A stretch of 64,000 nucleotides of DNA from Stieleria varia (GTDB lineage Bacteria > Planctomycetota > Planctomycetia > Pirellulales > Pirellulaceae): assembly GCF_038443385.1 (NCBI RefSeq), contig NZ_CP151726.1, forward strand, positions 868,001 to 932,000, in the 5' to 3' direction. Numbering within the stretch: the stretch's first letter is position 1; every line of letters starts with the position of its first letter. The position numbers and the translations under genes were made by a program. The notes under the pieces are model-generated. The model worked only from the letters and a program-made list of their open reading frames with translations. It was not told the origin of the DNA and did no database searches. Of the stretch, positions 38,334 to 50,000 are shown piece after piece.

Positions 38334-39164
38334 TCAGATGTTGGTGTCGCCATCGGCAACTGGAACAGGAGGAGCGTCTTCCGTTGCATCGCTTGCGCTG
38401 GAGACAGGCTCAGCAGCGGCAGCAGGAGCTGCTTCGGCTGCAGGTGCAGCTTCGGCGGCAGCAGGAGCAGCGGCTTCTGCAGTACCGACGGTTTGAACGC
38501 TACCTGGAACCAAGGTTTCGCCTGGAGCCAAGTTGAAGTCACCACCGGCAGGAGCCGATTCGTAAGCCATTGGAGCCGATTCGTAAGCCATTGGAGCTGC
38601 GTCGTAGGAAACAGCTTCGCCACCGCAACCGCAACCAGCGACAGGAGCAGCTTCGCAACCGCAGTCAGCAACAGGAGCAGCTTCACAGCCACAGCCAGCA
38701 ACAGGAGCAGCTTCGCAGCCACAGCTCACTGGCTCAGGAGCACAGCAAGGTTCTGGAGCGGGAGCACAGCAAGGTTCTGGTGCAGGAGCACAGCACGGTT
38801 CTGGTTCAGGTGCACAGCACGGTTCTGGAGCGGGGCAACCGCAGCTCTTACGAGCTTTGATCTTCGCAATCAGGCCGGCGAAAAGCTTCGGACGCGAGTG
38901 TCCGCCGCAACCACAAGCCGGAGGAGCTGGTTCGCAGCAAGGCTCTGGCTCAGGAGCACAGCATGAAGCATGCTTTGCCTTCAGCTTGGCCAACAGTCCG
39001 CCGCCGCATCCGCTTTGGACAACGCCGCCGCAATGCTTGGCTTTCAATTTTGACAACAGGCCGCCACCGCAGTGACCGGCTTGTGCCGTGTTGTTCGATA
39101 GGGCAAGTGCCGCACCCACTACGAGTGCGAACGCGGCAATCCCGCTCACCACAGTCCGATTCAT
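38334..39164 (-). CDS. Secreted Cys/Pro/Ala-rich repeat protein
   Basis: 276 residues from the ATG at 39164, giving the signal peptide MNRTVVSGIAAFALVVGAAL followed by ALSNNTAQA. The mature protein has CGGGLLSKLKAKH-type repeats, then about five CCAPEPEP/CCAPAPEP units, then CGCEAAPVAG repeats, two AAPMAYESAP-type copies and an Ala/Glu-rich tail. Roughly 40 Cys residues, mostly paired as CC or CGC, point to heavy disulfide cross-linking outside the cytoplasm. Cys/Pro-rich proteins are a known feature of planctomycete cell envelopes, so a structural wall or surface role is likely but inferred. It has its own strong terminator. Confidence 0.85.
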   Translation of the reverse strand: MNRTVVSGIAAFALVVGAALALSNNTAQAGHCGGGLLSKLKAKHCGGVVQSGCGGGLLAKLKAKHASCCAPEPEPCCEPAPPACGCGGHSRPKLFAGLIAKIKARKSCGCPAPEPCCAPEPEPCCAPAPEPCCAPAPEPCCAPEPVSCGCEAAPVAGCGCEAAPVADCGCEAAPVAGCGCGGEAVSYDAAPMAYESAPMAYESAPAGGDFNLAPGETLVPGSVQTVGTAEAAAPAAAEAAPAAEAAPAAAAEPVSSASDATEDAPPVPVADGDTNI

Positions 39165-39765
39165 CGTTTTCTCCCAAGTGTTTCGGAGTGTTTGATGTGA
39201 TCCTGTTTTCACACCGTTCAAAAACTATGGACCCGAAAGGGCCCAGCCGCAGCAAATCGTCGATTGATGAACGTCACCAATCCCCCCACGCTCCCCCGTA
39301 CTGCTTCGCTCGTGAACAGGCTCACCAGCGACTTAACTTTAGCATTCACACAAGATAGGAGGTTTGCGGAGCTTTTGCGGCTCACGTGATTTCGACGATA
39401 CAGTAACCCTGGGAAATCCGGTGTCAATCGGCCCACCCCCGGAATCCTGGTGGAATTCCTGGGCTTTTTCCGGTCCTTGGGATCGTAAGAGAGTTGTCGG
39501 TGGCGAGGCCCGAGAAGGCCGCGAATCACGCCCAATAGCGTTGGGCAACGCGTTTTGGCTTGATAGCGGCTACTTAATCCCCGTCAGCGACATTCAAGTA
39601 GCCGGCGTCGGAGGGGATTTCGGTGCCTTGAGAGCAGGTTCAAGGTCAAAACCCGATTCCTGCAGTTTCCGCCCAATTGGGTAACGCAATGTGATGATTC
39701 GGCGGGTGCTGATCCGGCGGGTAGCGCCGGAGGATGCGTGCGATGGAGAGCGGAAGATCGCTGGT
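39165..39765. other. Intergenic region; no gene seen
   Basis: About 600 bases between two minus-strand genes. It must contain the promoter of the Cys-rich gene near 39165-39300. Open frames of about 100 codons on both strands start at non-ATG codons and have no domain or amino-acid pattern of a real protein. A small inverted pair cccggaat / attcctggg at about 39436-39464 is the only structure noticed. Confidence 0.4.
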
Positions 39766-40416
39766 TCAGAAGTTGGGGAATTGCATTCCTTGAGAGGGTT
39801 CGGTGGCGATCGTTGGAGCTGCATTTTCAGCGGCAGCGGGCTGCGTGGAGTCCGCATTTTCCTGGTCGGCTCCGAACAGGGTGTTGGCCAACTGGGTTCC
39901 GTTTTCGAAGTCGATTTCCAGCGGTGCCGTGTTGGGGTCGATTTCCAGCGCCATACCGCTGATTCTCCATCCGTCGGCTTCCCGGCTCAGCTTCCACACG
40001 ACCTGCGTGCTGGTGACTTCGCCGGCGTTGCCCGGTTCACTCCAAATGCTGTGGACCCAAGCCGCGTTTTCTTCGCCAGGAATGGCAACCGAGCGCGTGA
40101 CGTCAAACCGGGCGTCCGGAGTGCCCAAGGGCTGGATTTCTTGTCCGATTCGAGCCAATTCTTGTTGTGCTTTTTGTGTCAAAAGCTGTCCAGCCCCCGA
40201 GTCGGAGCCGCCGCGGCGTACGCGGTCAAGGAACTGGCTGACGACGTCGCCCGGCGAGGCGGTGGCGGGATTGGTTGACGTGGTTTGGGCGACGTTGCCT
40301 CGCTCGGTGGCAGCATCACCACTATTTTGAGCGACATCGCTGGAACCGCAACCGACCGAGAACAAGGCCAAGATCGCGAAACTGGTGACGAAAGAGAATG
40401 GTGCAAAACGTGACAT
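39766..40416 (-). CDS. Lipoprotein of unknown function
   Basis: 216 residues from the ATG at 40416; longer in-frame starts exist at 40518 but would bury the signal. The signal MSRFAPFSFVTSFAILALFSVGC ends in a lipobox (FSVGC), so the mature protein is a lipoprotein beginning CGSSDVAQ. A low-complexity Ser/Thr/Asn linker precedes one alpha/beta domain (DVVSQFLDRVRRGG, WVHSIWSEPGNAGEVTSTQVVWKLSREADGWRISGM), reminiscent of NTF2/SnoaL-type folds. A Pro/Ala-rich tail follows. No catalytic residues are evident. Confidence 0.8.
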   Translation of the reverse strand: MSRFAPFSFVTSFAILALFSVGCGSSDVAQNSGDAATERGNVAQTTSTNPATASPGDVVSQFLDRVRRGGSDSGAGQLLTQKAQQELARIGQEIQPLGTPDARFDVTRSVAIPGEENAAWVHSIWSEPGNAGEVTSTQVVWKLSREADGWRISGMALEIDPNTAPLEIDFENGTQLANTLFGADQENADSTQPAAAENAAPTIATEPSQGMQFPNF

Positions 40417-40597
40417 GGCGTTCCACTTGCGGACGGTGAGCGAAGAACAAACGGCACTCGGAGTGCAGTGCGGGAAATAGTTCATCGCGGACCGCGCCGT
40501 CAAGAGCGATCGATTCACCTATCGCTTTCGACGCGTTTGATTCACAATCTGAGCCTGAGCGGAAAACTCTCTGGTCGCCCCTCTCTCAAGAAACTCA

Positions 40598-41293
40598 ATG
40601 GTTGCAAGCAATTCCACTGGATCATCGTGTGAAATCGAAGTCGACGGAGTTCGTGTCGATTTGCGAAACCGCCTCCTCGCGGCCTTTTTGGCCTGGTTGG
40701 TTCCCGGTGCCGGGCATATGTATCAACGGCGTTATACAAAGGGCACGCTCTTTTTGGTCTGTATTCTGCTGATCTGGATTCTCGGATTCGCGTTTGGCGG
40801 AGGCCACGTCGTATACGCGTCCTGGGAACCGGGCGACAAGAGATGGCATTTTTTCCTGCAGGCCGGTGTGGGCACGGTGGCATTGCCGGCGTTGATCCAG
40901 GGCAACCACATGCGAAAGAACACGGTCAACGGCCGAACCGTTCCGGGGTACGAGCCGCTGTGGGGCGGTTTTATGGCTCCTCCTCAGCGACCGGTGATCG
41001 AAGGCAACCCGGACGAAGTGGCGGCTTGGTACGCCGTATATGGTGCTGGCTACGAAATGGGGACTCTGTACACCGTGATCGCCGGACTACTGAATATTCT
41101 GGTGATCTACGATGCGTTCGCTGGTCCACTGGCCGTACCGATCAGTGGTCGAAAGAAAGAGGGGGGCGATTCTCCTGGCGAGCCATCAGGTGGTGATGAG
41201 TCCGTCGCGTCGTCGGACTCTTTTGGTGTCACGGCGAACTCGGATGCCAGAACCACCACGCGGGGGTCTACCGACGTTGGGCTGGCTCAATAA
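40598..41293 (+). CDS. Membrane protein, DUF6677-like
   Basis: 231 residues with about four hydrophobic segments: LLAAFLAWLVPGAGHMYQ, TLFLVCILLIWILGFAFGGG, a segment near GVGTVALPALIQG and TLYTVIAGLLNILVIYDAF. The phrase AWLVPGAGHMYQRRYTKG matches a planctomycete family I know as DUF6677 and resembles TM2-type proteins. The C-terminal roughly 45 residues are hydrophilic and low complexity. It heads a same-strand run with a small membrane protein and trkA. Function unknown. Confidence 0.8.
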   Translation: MVASNSTGSSCEIEVDGVRVDLRNRLLAAFLAWLVPGAGHMYQRRYTKGTLFLVCILLIWILGFAFGGGHVVYASWEPGDKRWHFFLQAGVGTVALPALIQGNHMRKNTVNGRTVPGYEPLWGGFMAPPQRPVIEGNPDEVAAWYAVYGAGYEMGTLYTVIAGLLNILVIYDAFAGPLAVPISGRKKEGGDSPGEPSGGDESVASSDSFGVTANSDARTTTRGSTDVGLAQ

Positions 41294-41404
41294 GTTGGCT
41301 TAATCAAGGCTGGCTCAATCATACGGATCGCTGCCGGGCAACGAGGCAGCGACCAACACTGACTGCGGAATTCCGCTGACGCTAATTCTCACGATCGATC
41401 GAAC

Positions 41405-41596
41405 ATGCTTTCCATCTCGCCGACTTACCTGCTGTATTACGTTCCGCTGATCATCGCGATTTCACTGGTATTCGGTGCGACGCGGCACGAGGACATGGGG
41501 TTGATCACCAAACATTCGCTGTACACAGCGCGTTGGATCACCGTGTTCATGGGGATCATTGTCGGTGTCCTACTCGTTCTCAGTTGGTTGACGTAG
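41405..41596 (+). CDS. Small two-span membrane protein
   Basis: 63 residues with two hydrophobic helices (LLYYVPLIIAISLVFGATRH and WITVFMGIIVGVLLVLSWLT) joined by a short charged loop. It ends 4 bases before trkA, so translation is probably coupled. Proteins of this layout occur next to membrane or transport genes in planctomycetes, but no family function is known to me. It is too small and too well placed to dismiss as a chance frame. Confidence 0.75.
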   Translation: MLSISPTYLLYYVPLIIAISLVFGATRHEDMGLITKHSLYTARWITVFMGIIVGVLLVLSWLT

Positions 41597-41600
41597 TTTC

Positions 41601-42944
41601 ATGCGAGTTTTGACATTGGGCGCCGGAACGGTAGGCCACTGGATCGCCGACATGTTGTGCCAGCGACGGCACGATGTCACGGTCATCGACATTGACCCCG
41701 AGAGGGTCAAGCAGGTCAATCGAGAATTGGACGTTCGAGCGATCGTCGGCAACGCCGCCCAGAGCACGATGCTGTTCCAAGCTGACGTCTGCAGTGCCGA
41801 TATTTGCTTGGCGGTGACGGGGGTGGATGAAGTCAACGTGGTTGCCGCCAGCATGGCGAAAGCTCTCGGTGCACGACGCAGCATCGCCAGGGTCTATGCA
41901 CCAGCGTTCCGAGATGCCAACACGTTCGACTACCAAACGCATTTCGGAATCGACAGCCTATTGAGTTTGGAGCAGCTCAGCGCGTTCGAGCTGGCACGTG
42001 CGATCCGGAATCCGGACTCGATTCCGCTGGAACACTTCGCCCGGGGGCAATTGGAAGTCTACGAGTTGACGGTCGGTAAAGGTTCCGACGTGGTCGACCA
42101 AAAACTAAGCGAACTGAAGTTTCCCCGCGGGATTCGGATCGGTTCGATCGCTCGTGAAGGCCGCATGTGGCTGGCAAGCGGTGCCGATGAGTTGCACGCG
42201 GGAGACCGAGTCAGCTTGATCGGGGCTCCGTCGGATGTGAACAAGGCTCGTGGATTGTTCGGGGTTGATGTTCGGAAGTCCAAACGTCAGTCGGTCATGA
42301 TCGCCGGCGGAGGAGAGACCGGTTACCACGTCGCCAACACATTGGGATCAACCGACTATCGTCTGACGATCCTGGAGCAGGACTCGGATCGATGCGGTCA
42401 ATTGGCAAAGCTGTTGCCCGATGCCAACATCGTCAATGCCAATGCGAACCGACGCAGCGTACTCGAAGATGAAGGCGGCGGTGCGGTCGACTATTTCGTG
42501 GCCTGCACCGGCGTGGACGAAAGTAACATCATGGCGGGCGTGGAAGCCCGTGAGTTGGGTGCCCGCCGCGTGATGGCAGTGGTCGGTCGCCCCGACTATG
42601 CCAACGTGGTCGGAAAACTTGGAATCGATCGCGTCGTCAGTGAACGCGATGTCGGTGCTCGTCAAGTCTTGGGATTGCTCAATGAAGGTGCCGTGATCAG
42701 CAAACGTCGATTGCCCAACGGAGCGATTGCTGTTTGTGAATTGGAAGTGGTCGAGGGCACAAAAGTGACGAAGGCGACTTTGGCGGAGCTGCCACTCTCG
42801 GGACGATGTCTCATCGCGGCAATCCAACGCGACAGCTTCATCCGTGTCCCCACAGCCAACGACCAGCTACGTCCAGGTGACACGGTCGTTGCGCTGATCG
42901 ATTTGGAGCACCTGGATGACTGTCTCGCTCTGTTTAACGCTTGA
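41601..42944 (+). CDS. trkA: Trk-type potassium uptake regulator TrkA
   Basis: 447 residues, the usual length for two-repeat TrkA. Each half has an NAD-binding Rossmann domain (GAGTVGHWIADML with VIDIDPERVKQ; then AGGGETGYHVANTLG) and a following RCK-C domain (about 140-220 and 360-447). TrkA binds NAD(H) and gates the TrkH channel at the inner face of the membrane. No trkH or trkG gene is present in the window. The gene is immediately followed by the HyuA-HyuB fusion with no gap (TGA then ATG). Confidence 0.93.
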   Translation: MRVLTLGAGTVGHWIADMLCQRRHDVTVIDIDPERVKQVNRELDVRAIVGNAAQSTMLFQADVCSADICLAVTGVDEVNVVAASMAKALGARRSIARVYAPAFRDANTFDYQTHFGIDSLLSLEQLSAFELARAIRNPDSIPLEHFARGQLEVYELTVGKGSDVVDQKLSELKFPRGIRIGSIAREGRMWLASGADELHAGDRVSLIGAPSDVNKARGLFGVDVRKSKRQSVMIAGGGETGYHVANTLGSTDYRLTILEQDSDRCGQLAKLLPDANIVNANANRRSVLEDEGGGAVDYFVACTGVDESNIMAGVEARELGARRVMAVVGRPDYANVVGKLGIDRVVSERDVGARQVLGLLNEGAVISKRRLPNGAIAVCELEVVEGTKVTKATLAELPLSGRCLIAAIQRDSFIRVPTANDQLRPGDTVVALIDLEHLDDCLALFNA

Positions 42945-45900
42945 ATGACGATCCAAATTTGGGCCGATGTCGGCGGTACGTTCACCGATTGCCTGCTCTG
43001 CAGGGATGATCATCCGTCCGGCAGCGGTGAGCGGTCAATTACCTCGCTCAAAGTGCTCAGCAGTTCAATGGTCCGCGGTGTGATCACGGCCGTCAACCGA
43101 TCCGACGGCCGTCCAACCGCGATTCGCATTCCACTGAAATCGCTCGGACTGGGCGAGCTGTCCATTCGTGACGTCGCGGATCGCGGAGCCTCGCCACCCA
43201 CCTCGCTGCCCCGCGATTTCTTTCACGGCGCTTCGTTGTATCGAATCGAATCCAGCGGTGCGCGCACTCTACTGGGAACCGTTCGCGATTGGGATCCGGC
43301 GTCGGGCGAAATCACACTGCTCTCGACGACGACGGGACCGCGAGCAGTGCCGCTTGCGATTGGTGATGCGGTGGAGTTGGACTGCGGCATTGAGTCTCCC
43401 GTGTTGGCAACGCGATTGATGCTCGGCGTTGCGTTGAATCGAGAGCTACCGGAGCTGACGGTACGCTTGGGGACGACGCGGGGTACCAATGCGTTGTTGA
43501 CGCGCGCGGGTGCGAATACAGCGTTGTTGGTCACGGCCGGTTTTGGTGACCTGTTGGAGATCGGTGAACAGGATCGCGAGCAGCTGTTTGACTTCACCAT
43601 TGAAAAACGTGCCCAGCTGGCCAAGCGAGTGATCGAGATCAATCATCGCATGGACGCGGCGGGTCGAGAACGGAGGCCTTTGGACGAAGTCGACTTGATC
43701 AGGCATCTGCGAGATGCCAAGGCCGATGGAATCGAGTCCCTGGCGATTTGCTTGATGCACAGCTACTTGGACGACACCATTGAACGCCGTGTCGAATCGT
43801 TGGCCCGTGAGGTGGGCTTCAATGAGATCAGTCGCAGCAGTGAAGTTGCCCCATTGATCAAGATCGTTTCGCGAGCAGAAACGACAGCGCTCGACGCCTA
43901 CTTGAACCCGATTCTCAGCCTCTACGTGAAAAAGCTGACTGCTCAATTTGGCGGTGACCGCTGCCATCTGAGATTGATGACCAGTTCGGGAAACCTTGTC
44001 TCGCCACAATCGTTTCGCGGACGAGACAGCATCTTGTCCGGTCCCGCAGGCGGTGTGGTCGCATTGGCACATTTGGCGGCATCCGCCGATGCCGATCACG
44101 CGATCGGTTTGGACATGGGTGGCACCAGCACCGATGTCAGTCGCTACGACGGACAGGTCGGTCGGCGATACGAATCCCGAGTCGCCGGCATTCGTGTGAT
44201 GACCCCGATGATGGACATTCACACGGTGGCTGCAGGGGGCGGTTCGATCTGTGACTGCGTCGACGGACGACTTTGCGTCGGCCCCGACAGCGCGGGCGCT
44301 GACCCCGGCCCGGCGTCCTACGGTCGCGGAGGACCTCTCGCGGTGACCGATGTGAATCTGTTGTTGGGTCGATTGCTGCCTTCACGTTTTCCGTTTCCAC
44401 TCAGCCGCGATGCGGCGCAGCAGCGGTTGGAAAACGTACGTCAGCGATTGCCCCAGCCGATGAGCGATGAAGCACTTGCTGAGGGATTCCTGGACATCGC
44501 TGTGACGCACATGGCGGAGGCTGCGCAGAGCATCACGACCGCGCGAGGTGTGGATGTGCGTCAAGCAACGCTCGTGGGTTTCGGCGGAGCGGCCGCCCAA
44601 CATCTGTGTCGCATCGCCAACGCGTTGCACATCACTCGTATTCTGGATCATCCCCAGTCCTCCGTTCTGAGCGCGGTCGGCATGGGGCTTGCATCCATCG
44701 GGCGAGTGGTCACGCGTGGTGTCTACCGATCACTCACAGAGATTGACGGCGATGAGATCGGCGAAATCTGTAAGGAACTTCGCGACGAAGTTGCCGCCCA
44801 ATTGGCGACGGAGAAACTTGGCGGTGTTACAATCGAATTTCGTTGGGAATGCGACTGTCGATACGTCGGTACGGATGCCCCGTTGTCATTGCCACTGACC
44901 AAAGTGAACGACGGCGGCTGTCATCCCGAGGAGCTCGTCTCTCGATTTCATCAGCAACATGAAGGCGTCTTTGGCTACCGACGCCAGCGTCATGGCGTGC
45001 AGCTTGTCGCCATTCGATGTGAAGCCACAGCGGGAAACGATGCGGCTAAGCGGTCCAGTACACCGATACAAGCGACGTCAGGTCAAGCGAACTCTGATGA
45101 AGTCACGCAGGTTTGGCATCGTGGACAGTGGAAATCCTTCACCGTGTTGGATCGGGACGCACTGCATCCCGGCATGGAGCTTGCCCCTGCGTCGATGGTT
45201 GTCAGCGATCAATCGACTTTGATCATTGAACCCGATTGGTCCGGAAAGGTCTTGGCCGATGGATTGATCGAACTGACTCCGACCGTGGTGCACGGTACGG
45301 AGTTCCAGTCGGCCGGCCTGCATTCCGGTAAATCGCCCGCGGATGACCCTGTATTGCTGGAGGTCGTGGCAAGGCGATTGCAAGGCATTGCCGATTCGAT
45401 GGGCGAAGTTTTGAGACGAACAGCGATGAGCGTCAACGTCAAGGAACGTTTGGACTTTAGCTGTGCGGTTTTTCGAGGAGACGGGGCGTTGGTCGCCAAT
45501 GCCGCGCATGTCCCGGTTCATTTGGGCGCAATGGGGCACACGGTGCGTCGTATCCTTCGTGTGTTTCCGAGGATGTCGCCTGGTGATTGCTTTCTCTCGA
45601 ATGATCCGTTTGCCGGTGGATCGCATTTGCCAGATGTGACCTTGGTCACGCCCGTGTTTTGTTCGCGGGAACCAGCGTTGGAGACTGCACCTGATTTCTT
45701 TGTCGCGTCACGGGCACATCATGCCGAGATCGGCGGCATCACCCCCGGATCGATGCCGCCCAGTGCGACATGCTTGGCGATGGAGGGTATTCTGATCCAA
45801 GACTTTGCGTTGGTTCGATCAGGGCAGTCTTATCAAGACGAGTTGCGAACGCTGTTGAGCAGTGGTCCGTACCCGTCACGAAACCCTGAGGAAAACTTGG

Positions 45901-46919
45901 CGGACATTTCCGCTCAACAAGCTGCCGGACGTTCCGGCTACGACGCATTGGTGCGATTGGCCGAGGAGTATTCGCCGGACACGATCACTTCGCTGATGTC
46001 CCAGTTGATTCATGTCGCCGGTGATTCCGTGGGACGGTTGATTGCCCAGTTTCCATGTCGGCCATTGTGTTTCCAAGATCAACTCGACGACGGCACCGTG
46101 GTCGCAGTTCGCTTGCAACGTGACAACGCCAAGCTGACGATCGATTTCGATGGAACCTCCGGTGTCCATCCCGGGTGCTTGAACGCGACGCCGTCGATCG
46201 TCACCGCTGCGGTGCTGTATGTCATGCGCTGCCTCTGCGATTCCAACTTGCCGCTCTGTGATGGCGTGCTGCGTGATATCGATTTGCGTATTCCCGTCGG
46301 ACTGCTCAACCCGCCATCAAATCCCGATCCCAATCAATGCGCGGCCGTTGTGGCGGGCAATGTGGAAACCAGCCAACGTGTCGTCGATGTGTTGCTCGGC
46401 GCGATCGGACAGATTTCAAATCACTGGGCGGTCGCTGCCTCGCAAGGCACGATGAACAACCTGCTGTTGGGCGACCAAAGCTTTGGCTACTACGAAACGA
46501 TTGGTGGGGGCAGCGGTGCGACGGAGTCGGGAAACGGCGCCAGCGGTGTCCACACGCACATGACGAATACCCGAATCACAGATCCGGAAATCTTGGAATC
46601 GCGTTTACCCGTTCGCTTGTTGCAGTTCCGCCTACGTCGCAACAGTGGTGGAGAGGGCGTTCATCGGGGTGGCGATGGGTTGATTCGAGAGATCGAATTC
46701 CTGAAACCCCTGTCGCTGACCATGATCACCAATCGACGCAAGTTGGCACCCTACGGAGCCGCAGGTGGCGGGGCAGGACAAGCGGGCTGCAATGTGCTGA
46801 TTCAAAACGCTCATTCGACGGTCATGCCGCCTGCGTTCACCGTTTCAGTCAACCCCGGCGATCGACTGCGAGTCGAGACCCCCGGCGGTGGCGGTTGGGG
46901 CCGAGCCGACCAAGAATAA
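42945..46919 (+). CDS. Fused hydantoinase/5-oxoprolinase (HyuA-HyuB)
   Basis: 1324 residues, as for eukaryotic-type fused 5-oxoprolinases. The HyuA half (about 1-700) begins with the ATP-binding GGTFTDCLL motif and carries a second nucleotide-binding phrase [16 protein letters not shown] and the actin-like [26 protein letters not shown]. The HyuB half (about 800-1324) has [34 protein letters not shown] and ends GGGGWG. The family hydrolyses 5-oxoproline or hydantoin-type rings with ATP. Exact substrate cannot be told. It follows trkA directly and probably shares its transcript. Confidence 0.93.
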   Translation: MTIQIWADVGGTFTDCLLCRDDHPSGSGERSITSLKVLSSSMVRGVITAVNRSDGRPTAIRIPLKSLGLGELSIRDVADRGASPPTSLPRDFFHGASLYRIESSGARTLLGTVRDWDPASGEITLLSTTTGPRAVPLAIGDAVELDCGIESPVLATRLMLGVALNRELPELTVRLGTTRGTNALLTRAGANTALLVTAGFGDLLEIGEQDREQLFDFTIEKRAQLAKRVIEINHRMDAAGRERRPLDEVDLIRHLRDAKADGIESLAICLMHSYLDDTIERRVESLAREVGFNEISRSSEVAPLIKIVSRAETTALDAYLNPILSLYVKKLTAQFGGDRCHLRLMTSSGNLVSPQSFRGRDSILSGPAGGVVALAHLAASADADHAIGLDMGGTSTDVSRYDGQVGRRYESRVAGIRVMTPMMDIHTVAAGGGSICDCVDGRLCVGPDSAGADPGPASYGRGGPLAVTDVNLLLGRLLPSRFPFPLSRDAAQQRLENVRQRLPQPMSDEALAEGFLDIAVTHMAEAAQSITTARGVDVRQATLVGFGGAAAQHLCRIANALHITRILDHPQSSVLSAVGMGLASIGRVVTRGVYRSLTEIDGDEIGEICKELRDEVAAQLATEKLGGVTIEFRWECDCRYVGTDAPLSLPLTKVNDGGCHPEELVSRFHQQHEGVFGYRRQRHGVQLVAIRCEATAGNDAAKRSSTPIQATSGQANSDEVTQVWHRGQWKSFTVLDRDALHPGMELAPASMVVSDQSTLIIEPDWSGKVLADGLIELTPTVVHGTEFQSAGLHSGKSPADDPVLLEVVARRLQGIADSMGEVLRRTAMSVNVKERLDFSCAVFRGDGALVANAAHVPVHLGAMGHTVRRILRVFPRMSPGDCFLSNDPFAGGSHLPDVTLVTPVFCSREPALETAPDFFVASRAHHAEIGGITPGSMPPSATCLAMEGILIQDFALVRSGQSYQDELRTLLSSGPYPSRNPEENLADISAQQAAGRSGYDALVRLAEEYSPDTITSLMSQLIHVAGDSVGRLIAQFPCRPLCFQDQLDDGTVVAVRLQRDNAKLTIDFDGTSGVHPGCLNATPSIVTAAVLYVMRCLCDSNLPLCDGVLRDIDLRIPVGLLNPPSNPDPNQCAAVVAGNVETSQRVVDVLLGAIGQISNHWAVAASQGTMNNLLLGDQSFGYYETIGGGSGATESGNGASGVHTHMTNTRITDPEILESRLPVRLLQFRLRRNSGGEGVHRGGDGLIREIEFLKPLSLTMITNRRKLAPYGAAGGGAGQAGCNVLIQNAHSTVMPPAFTVSVNPGDRLRVETPGGGGWGRADQE

Positions 46920-46949
46920 CGCAAACACTTCGCCGCATGGTAAACTCCG

Positions 46950-47000
46950 TAATGGGATTCGCCAGAATTCCTTCTGGGACGGATTTCTGGCGAAATCCAC
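46950..47000. repeat. 51-bp dispersed palindrome, family B, copy 1
   Basis: Arms of 24 and 19 bases are identical to those at 56364-56414, while the central 8 bases differ completely. Core inverted pair ggattcgccagaa / ttctggcgaaatcc (one-base bulge). It lies in the 143-base gap between the HyuA-HyuB fusion and the PSD1 gene. Confidence 0.95.
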
Positions 47001-47062
47001 TACGTCAATCAGCGTGTTTCGACCTGCCTATTATCCCACCTGATCAAAAAGACTGCATCCGC

Positions 47063-50000
47063 ATGTTCTCTCGGCTCTACCTGCCCTGTGTCGTTGCCAT
47101 CCTATGTGCTGTCACCTCCATCCCGGTGAGCGGAGAGGAGTCCAGCGACTCCGCTGTGGATTTCAGCCGCGACATTCGACCGATCTTGTCCGATCATTGC
47201 TTTGCCTGTCACGGACCGGATGAACACGAACGTCAAGCCGATCTGCGATTGGACACGGCTGACGGCATTCAGTCGGTGGTGTCGATGGGCAATGCAGTGG
47301 ACAGCGAACTCATCGAGCGTTTGCTGACGGATGACCCGGACGTCATCATGCCGCCGCCAAAATTCAACAAACCGATCTCCGACGCGCAAAGAAAGCTGCT
47401 GGAGGAGTGGGTTCAGTCTGGCGCGACGTTTCAGCAACATTGGTCCTTCGTCAAGCCTGAAAAAGCGCAGTTGCCAGACGAAGCCGTCGCCCCGATCGAC
47501 TACTTCATCAACCGGTCGATCCGCCGCATGGGACTGACCGCGAATCCGACGGCTGACCGCAACACCTTGATCCGCCGCGCTTGCTTGGACCTGACGGGAT
47601 TGCCGCCCACGCAGGAACAATTGGCGGAGTTTCTTGCGGACGAGTCTCCGGACGCTTACGAGAAATTGATCGACCGACTGCTCGCCTCCCCCGCCTTTGG
47701 CCAGCACATGGGACGCTATTGGTTGGACTTGGTCCGATACGCGGACACACACGGATTGCATTTGGATAACTATCGTGAGATGTGGCCCTATCGAGATTGG
47801 GTGATCGACGCGATCAACGACAACATGCCGTTTGATGAATTCATCACCACGCAGTTGGCTGGCGATCTGTTGCCCGACGCCACGCTGGCGCAAAAAATCG
47901 CCAGCGGTTACAACCGATTGAACGTGACGACCAGCGAAGGCGGATCGATTTACGAGGAAGTCTTTGCAAGAAACGTGATCGATCGCACCGACGCGTTCGG
48001 CACGGTATTCCTAGGACTGACCACCGGTTGCAGTGTCTGCCATGATCACAAGTTTGATCCGATCGCGCAGCGAGACTACTACTCCCTGTTTGCGTTCTTC
48101 AACAGCCTGGACGGGCAAGCGTTGGACAAGAACATCAAGGACCCACCGCCGGTCATCCAAGTCCCCAGCGACCAGCAGCTACAACTGCGCGACGAGTATC
48201 AAACGCAACTGCAGCAGATTCGCGATGAAATGAAGGGGCCGATCGCCTCGGTCGACGATGCTCAGCGGCGTTGGGAAGAGTCACTCGGCAAATCCGCTGG
48301 TGTGGCATCCCGTCCGTTAAAACCTGACACGGTGACTTCCTCAGCCGACATCGAGATGGAGATCTTGGACGACGGATCCTTTCGTGTGAAACAGGACGCA
48401 GCGGACAGGGATACGACCACGATCGTCGCATCCATCCCGTCAGGTGCTTGGAGTTGGCTGCGTTTGGACGCCTTGGTGGATGCCCCCGACCAACGTGTCG
48501 GCTTGAGTACCAACGGAAACGTGGTCCTTTCCGAAATCACCATCGAAGCTCGTCCAAGCGCGGACGCAGCTTGGCAGCCGCTCAAAATCGAAAAGGCAAT
48601 CGCCAACATCGAGCAATCCGATGGGCCTTTTGCGGTCACACACGCCATTGACGGAAATCGCGACGAGAAAACCGGATGGGCGGCCGCGGGCCATCAATCC
48701 ACCGGACCTCGCGACGCGTCGTTCTTTGTGCCCGCGCTCTCTGATGATCCGAAACTGCAGACGGGCGACGCGCAAATCCGCGTGGCTCTCGAGTATCAAT
48801 CGGTCCACGCCAAGCATCAGTTTCGGCATGTGCTGCTCTCGCTGAGCGACTCCGAACCAGCCATTCCAGATTCGCAACGCATCACCTTTGGGCCGGTGCA
48901 CAGCGTCGGCCCCTTTCCAGTTGAGGCACCCGAGCCGGCGTACAGTCGCCAGTTCGCCTCACAGGAAAAGGAGTTCAAGGCCGACGAAGTTTTCAGCTAC
49001 CGCGATCGCGACTACCGCTGGCAGCTTCGTGGGGACCTCGCTCCGGTGAAAATCAACGAGTTGCCAAAGCTCGCCGAGGAAGCTTCCGTGATGATCGTTC
49101 ACCAGACCATCGATTCTCCGGAGAAACAGAATGTCAAACTGCTTTTCGGTAGCGATGACGGTCATGTTCTGTATCTCAATGGAAAACAGGTCGCAGTGCG
49201 TCGAGGGGCGCATAAGATGCAACCGCTGCAACAAGAATACGAATTGGAACTCAATAAAGGTTCCAATCGTTTGTACCTCAAGTTCGTTCAACATGACGGC
49301 GAAGCGCGATACTCCTACGCGATTCGTTCCCCCAAAGCCGCGGTGCCGGAGAGTTTGAAGCAATTGGCCGCTCAACCGCCGGCGGAACGAACCGACGTGC
49401 AAAACGCGGCTTTGCGTCGCTACTATCGCGAGGCCCTCTGTGCGGAGCCGGACTGGCTGGCCTTGCGTGATCATGAATCCGGTTTGATCAAAGCTCAGGA
49501 GAAACTGGAGTCCGAGATCCCGACGACTCTGGTTTGGAAAGAAACGGCGCAACCGCGAGAAGCCAAAATTCTGCTTCGTGGCCAGTACGACCAACCCGGT
49601 GACGTTGTGCCACGAGCAACTCCGACGTTCTTGCCACCGATGCCTACAGATGCGCCGACAGATCGACTGGGATTGGCTCGTTGGTTGTGCAGCCCCGAGC
49701 ATCCGCTGACCGCCCGTGTCGCGGTCAATCGATTCTGGCAAAACATCTTTGGAACCGCACTGGTCAAGACCAGTGAAGATTTCGGCAGCCAAGGTGAAGT
49801 CCCCAGTCACCCCGGGCTGCTGGACTTCTTGGCCGTTGACTTTCAAGAGAACGGTTGGGACGTCAAGCGTTTGATCAAATCGATTGTGATGTCCGAGACC
49901 TATCGGCGAACGTCGACGGTCAACGAACACGACCTCCGTATCGATCCACGCAACCGCTACTTGGCTCGCGCGGCACGCCGACGTTTGGACGCCGAAGTCC

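Noticed and set aside
39364-39684. 106-codon plus-strand frame in the 39165-39765 gap
   Set aside because: Starts at TTG, has no recognisable domain, and its composition is not protein-like.
46337-47062. Long upstream extension of the PSD1 gene frame
   Set aside because: It overlaps the HyuA-HyuB coding region in another frame and would place a signal peptide in the middle of a protein. The ATG at 47063 starts exactly at the signal.
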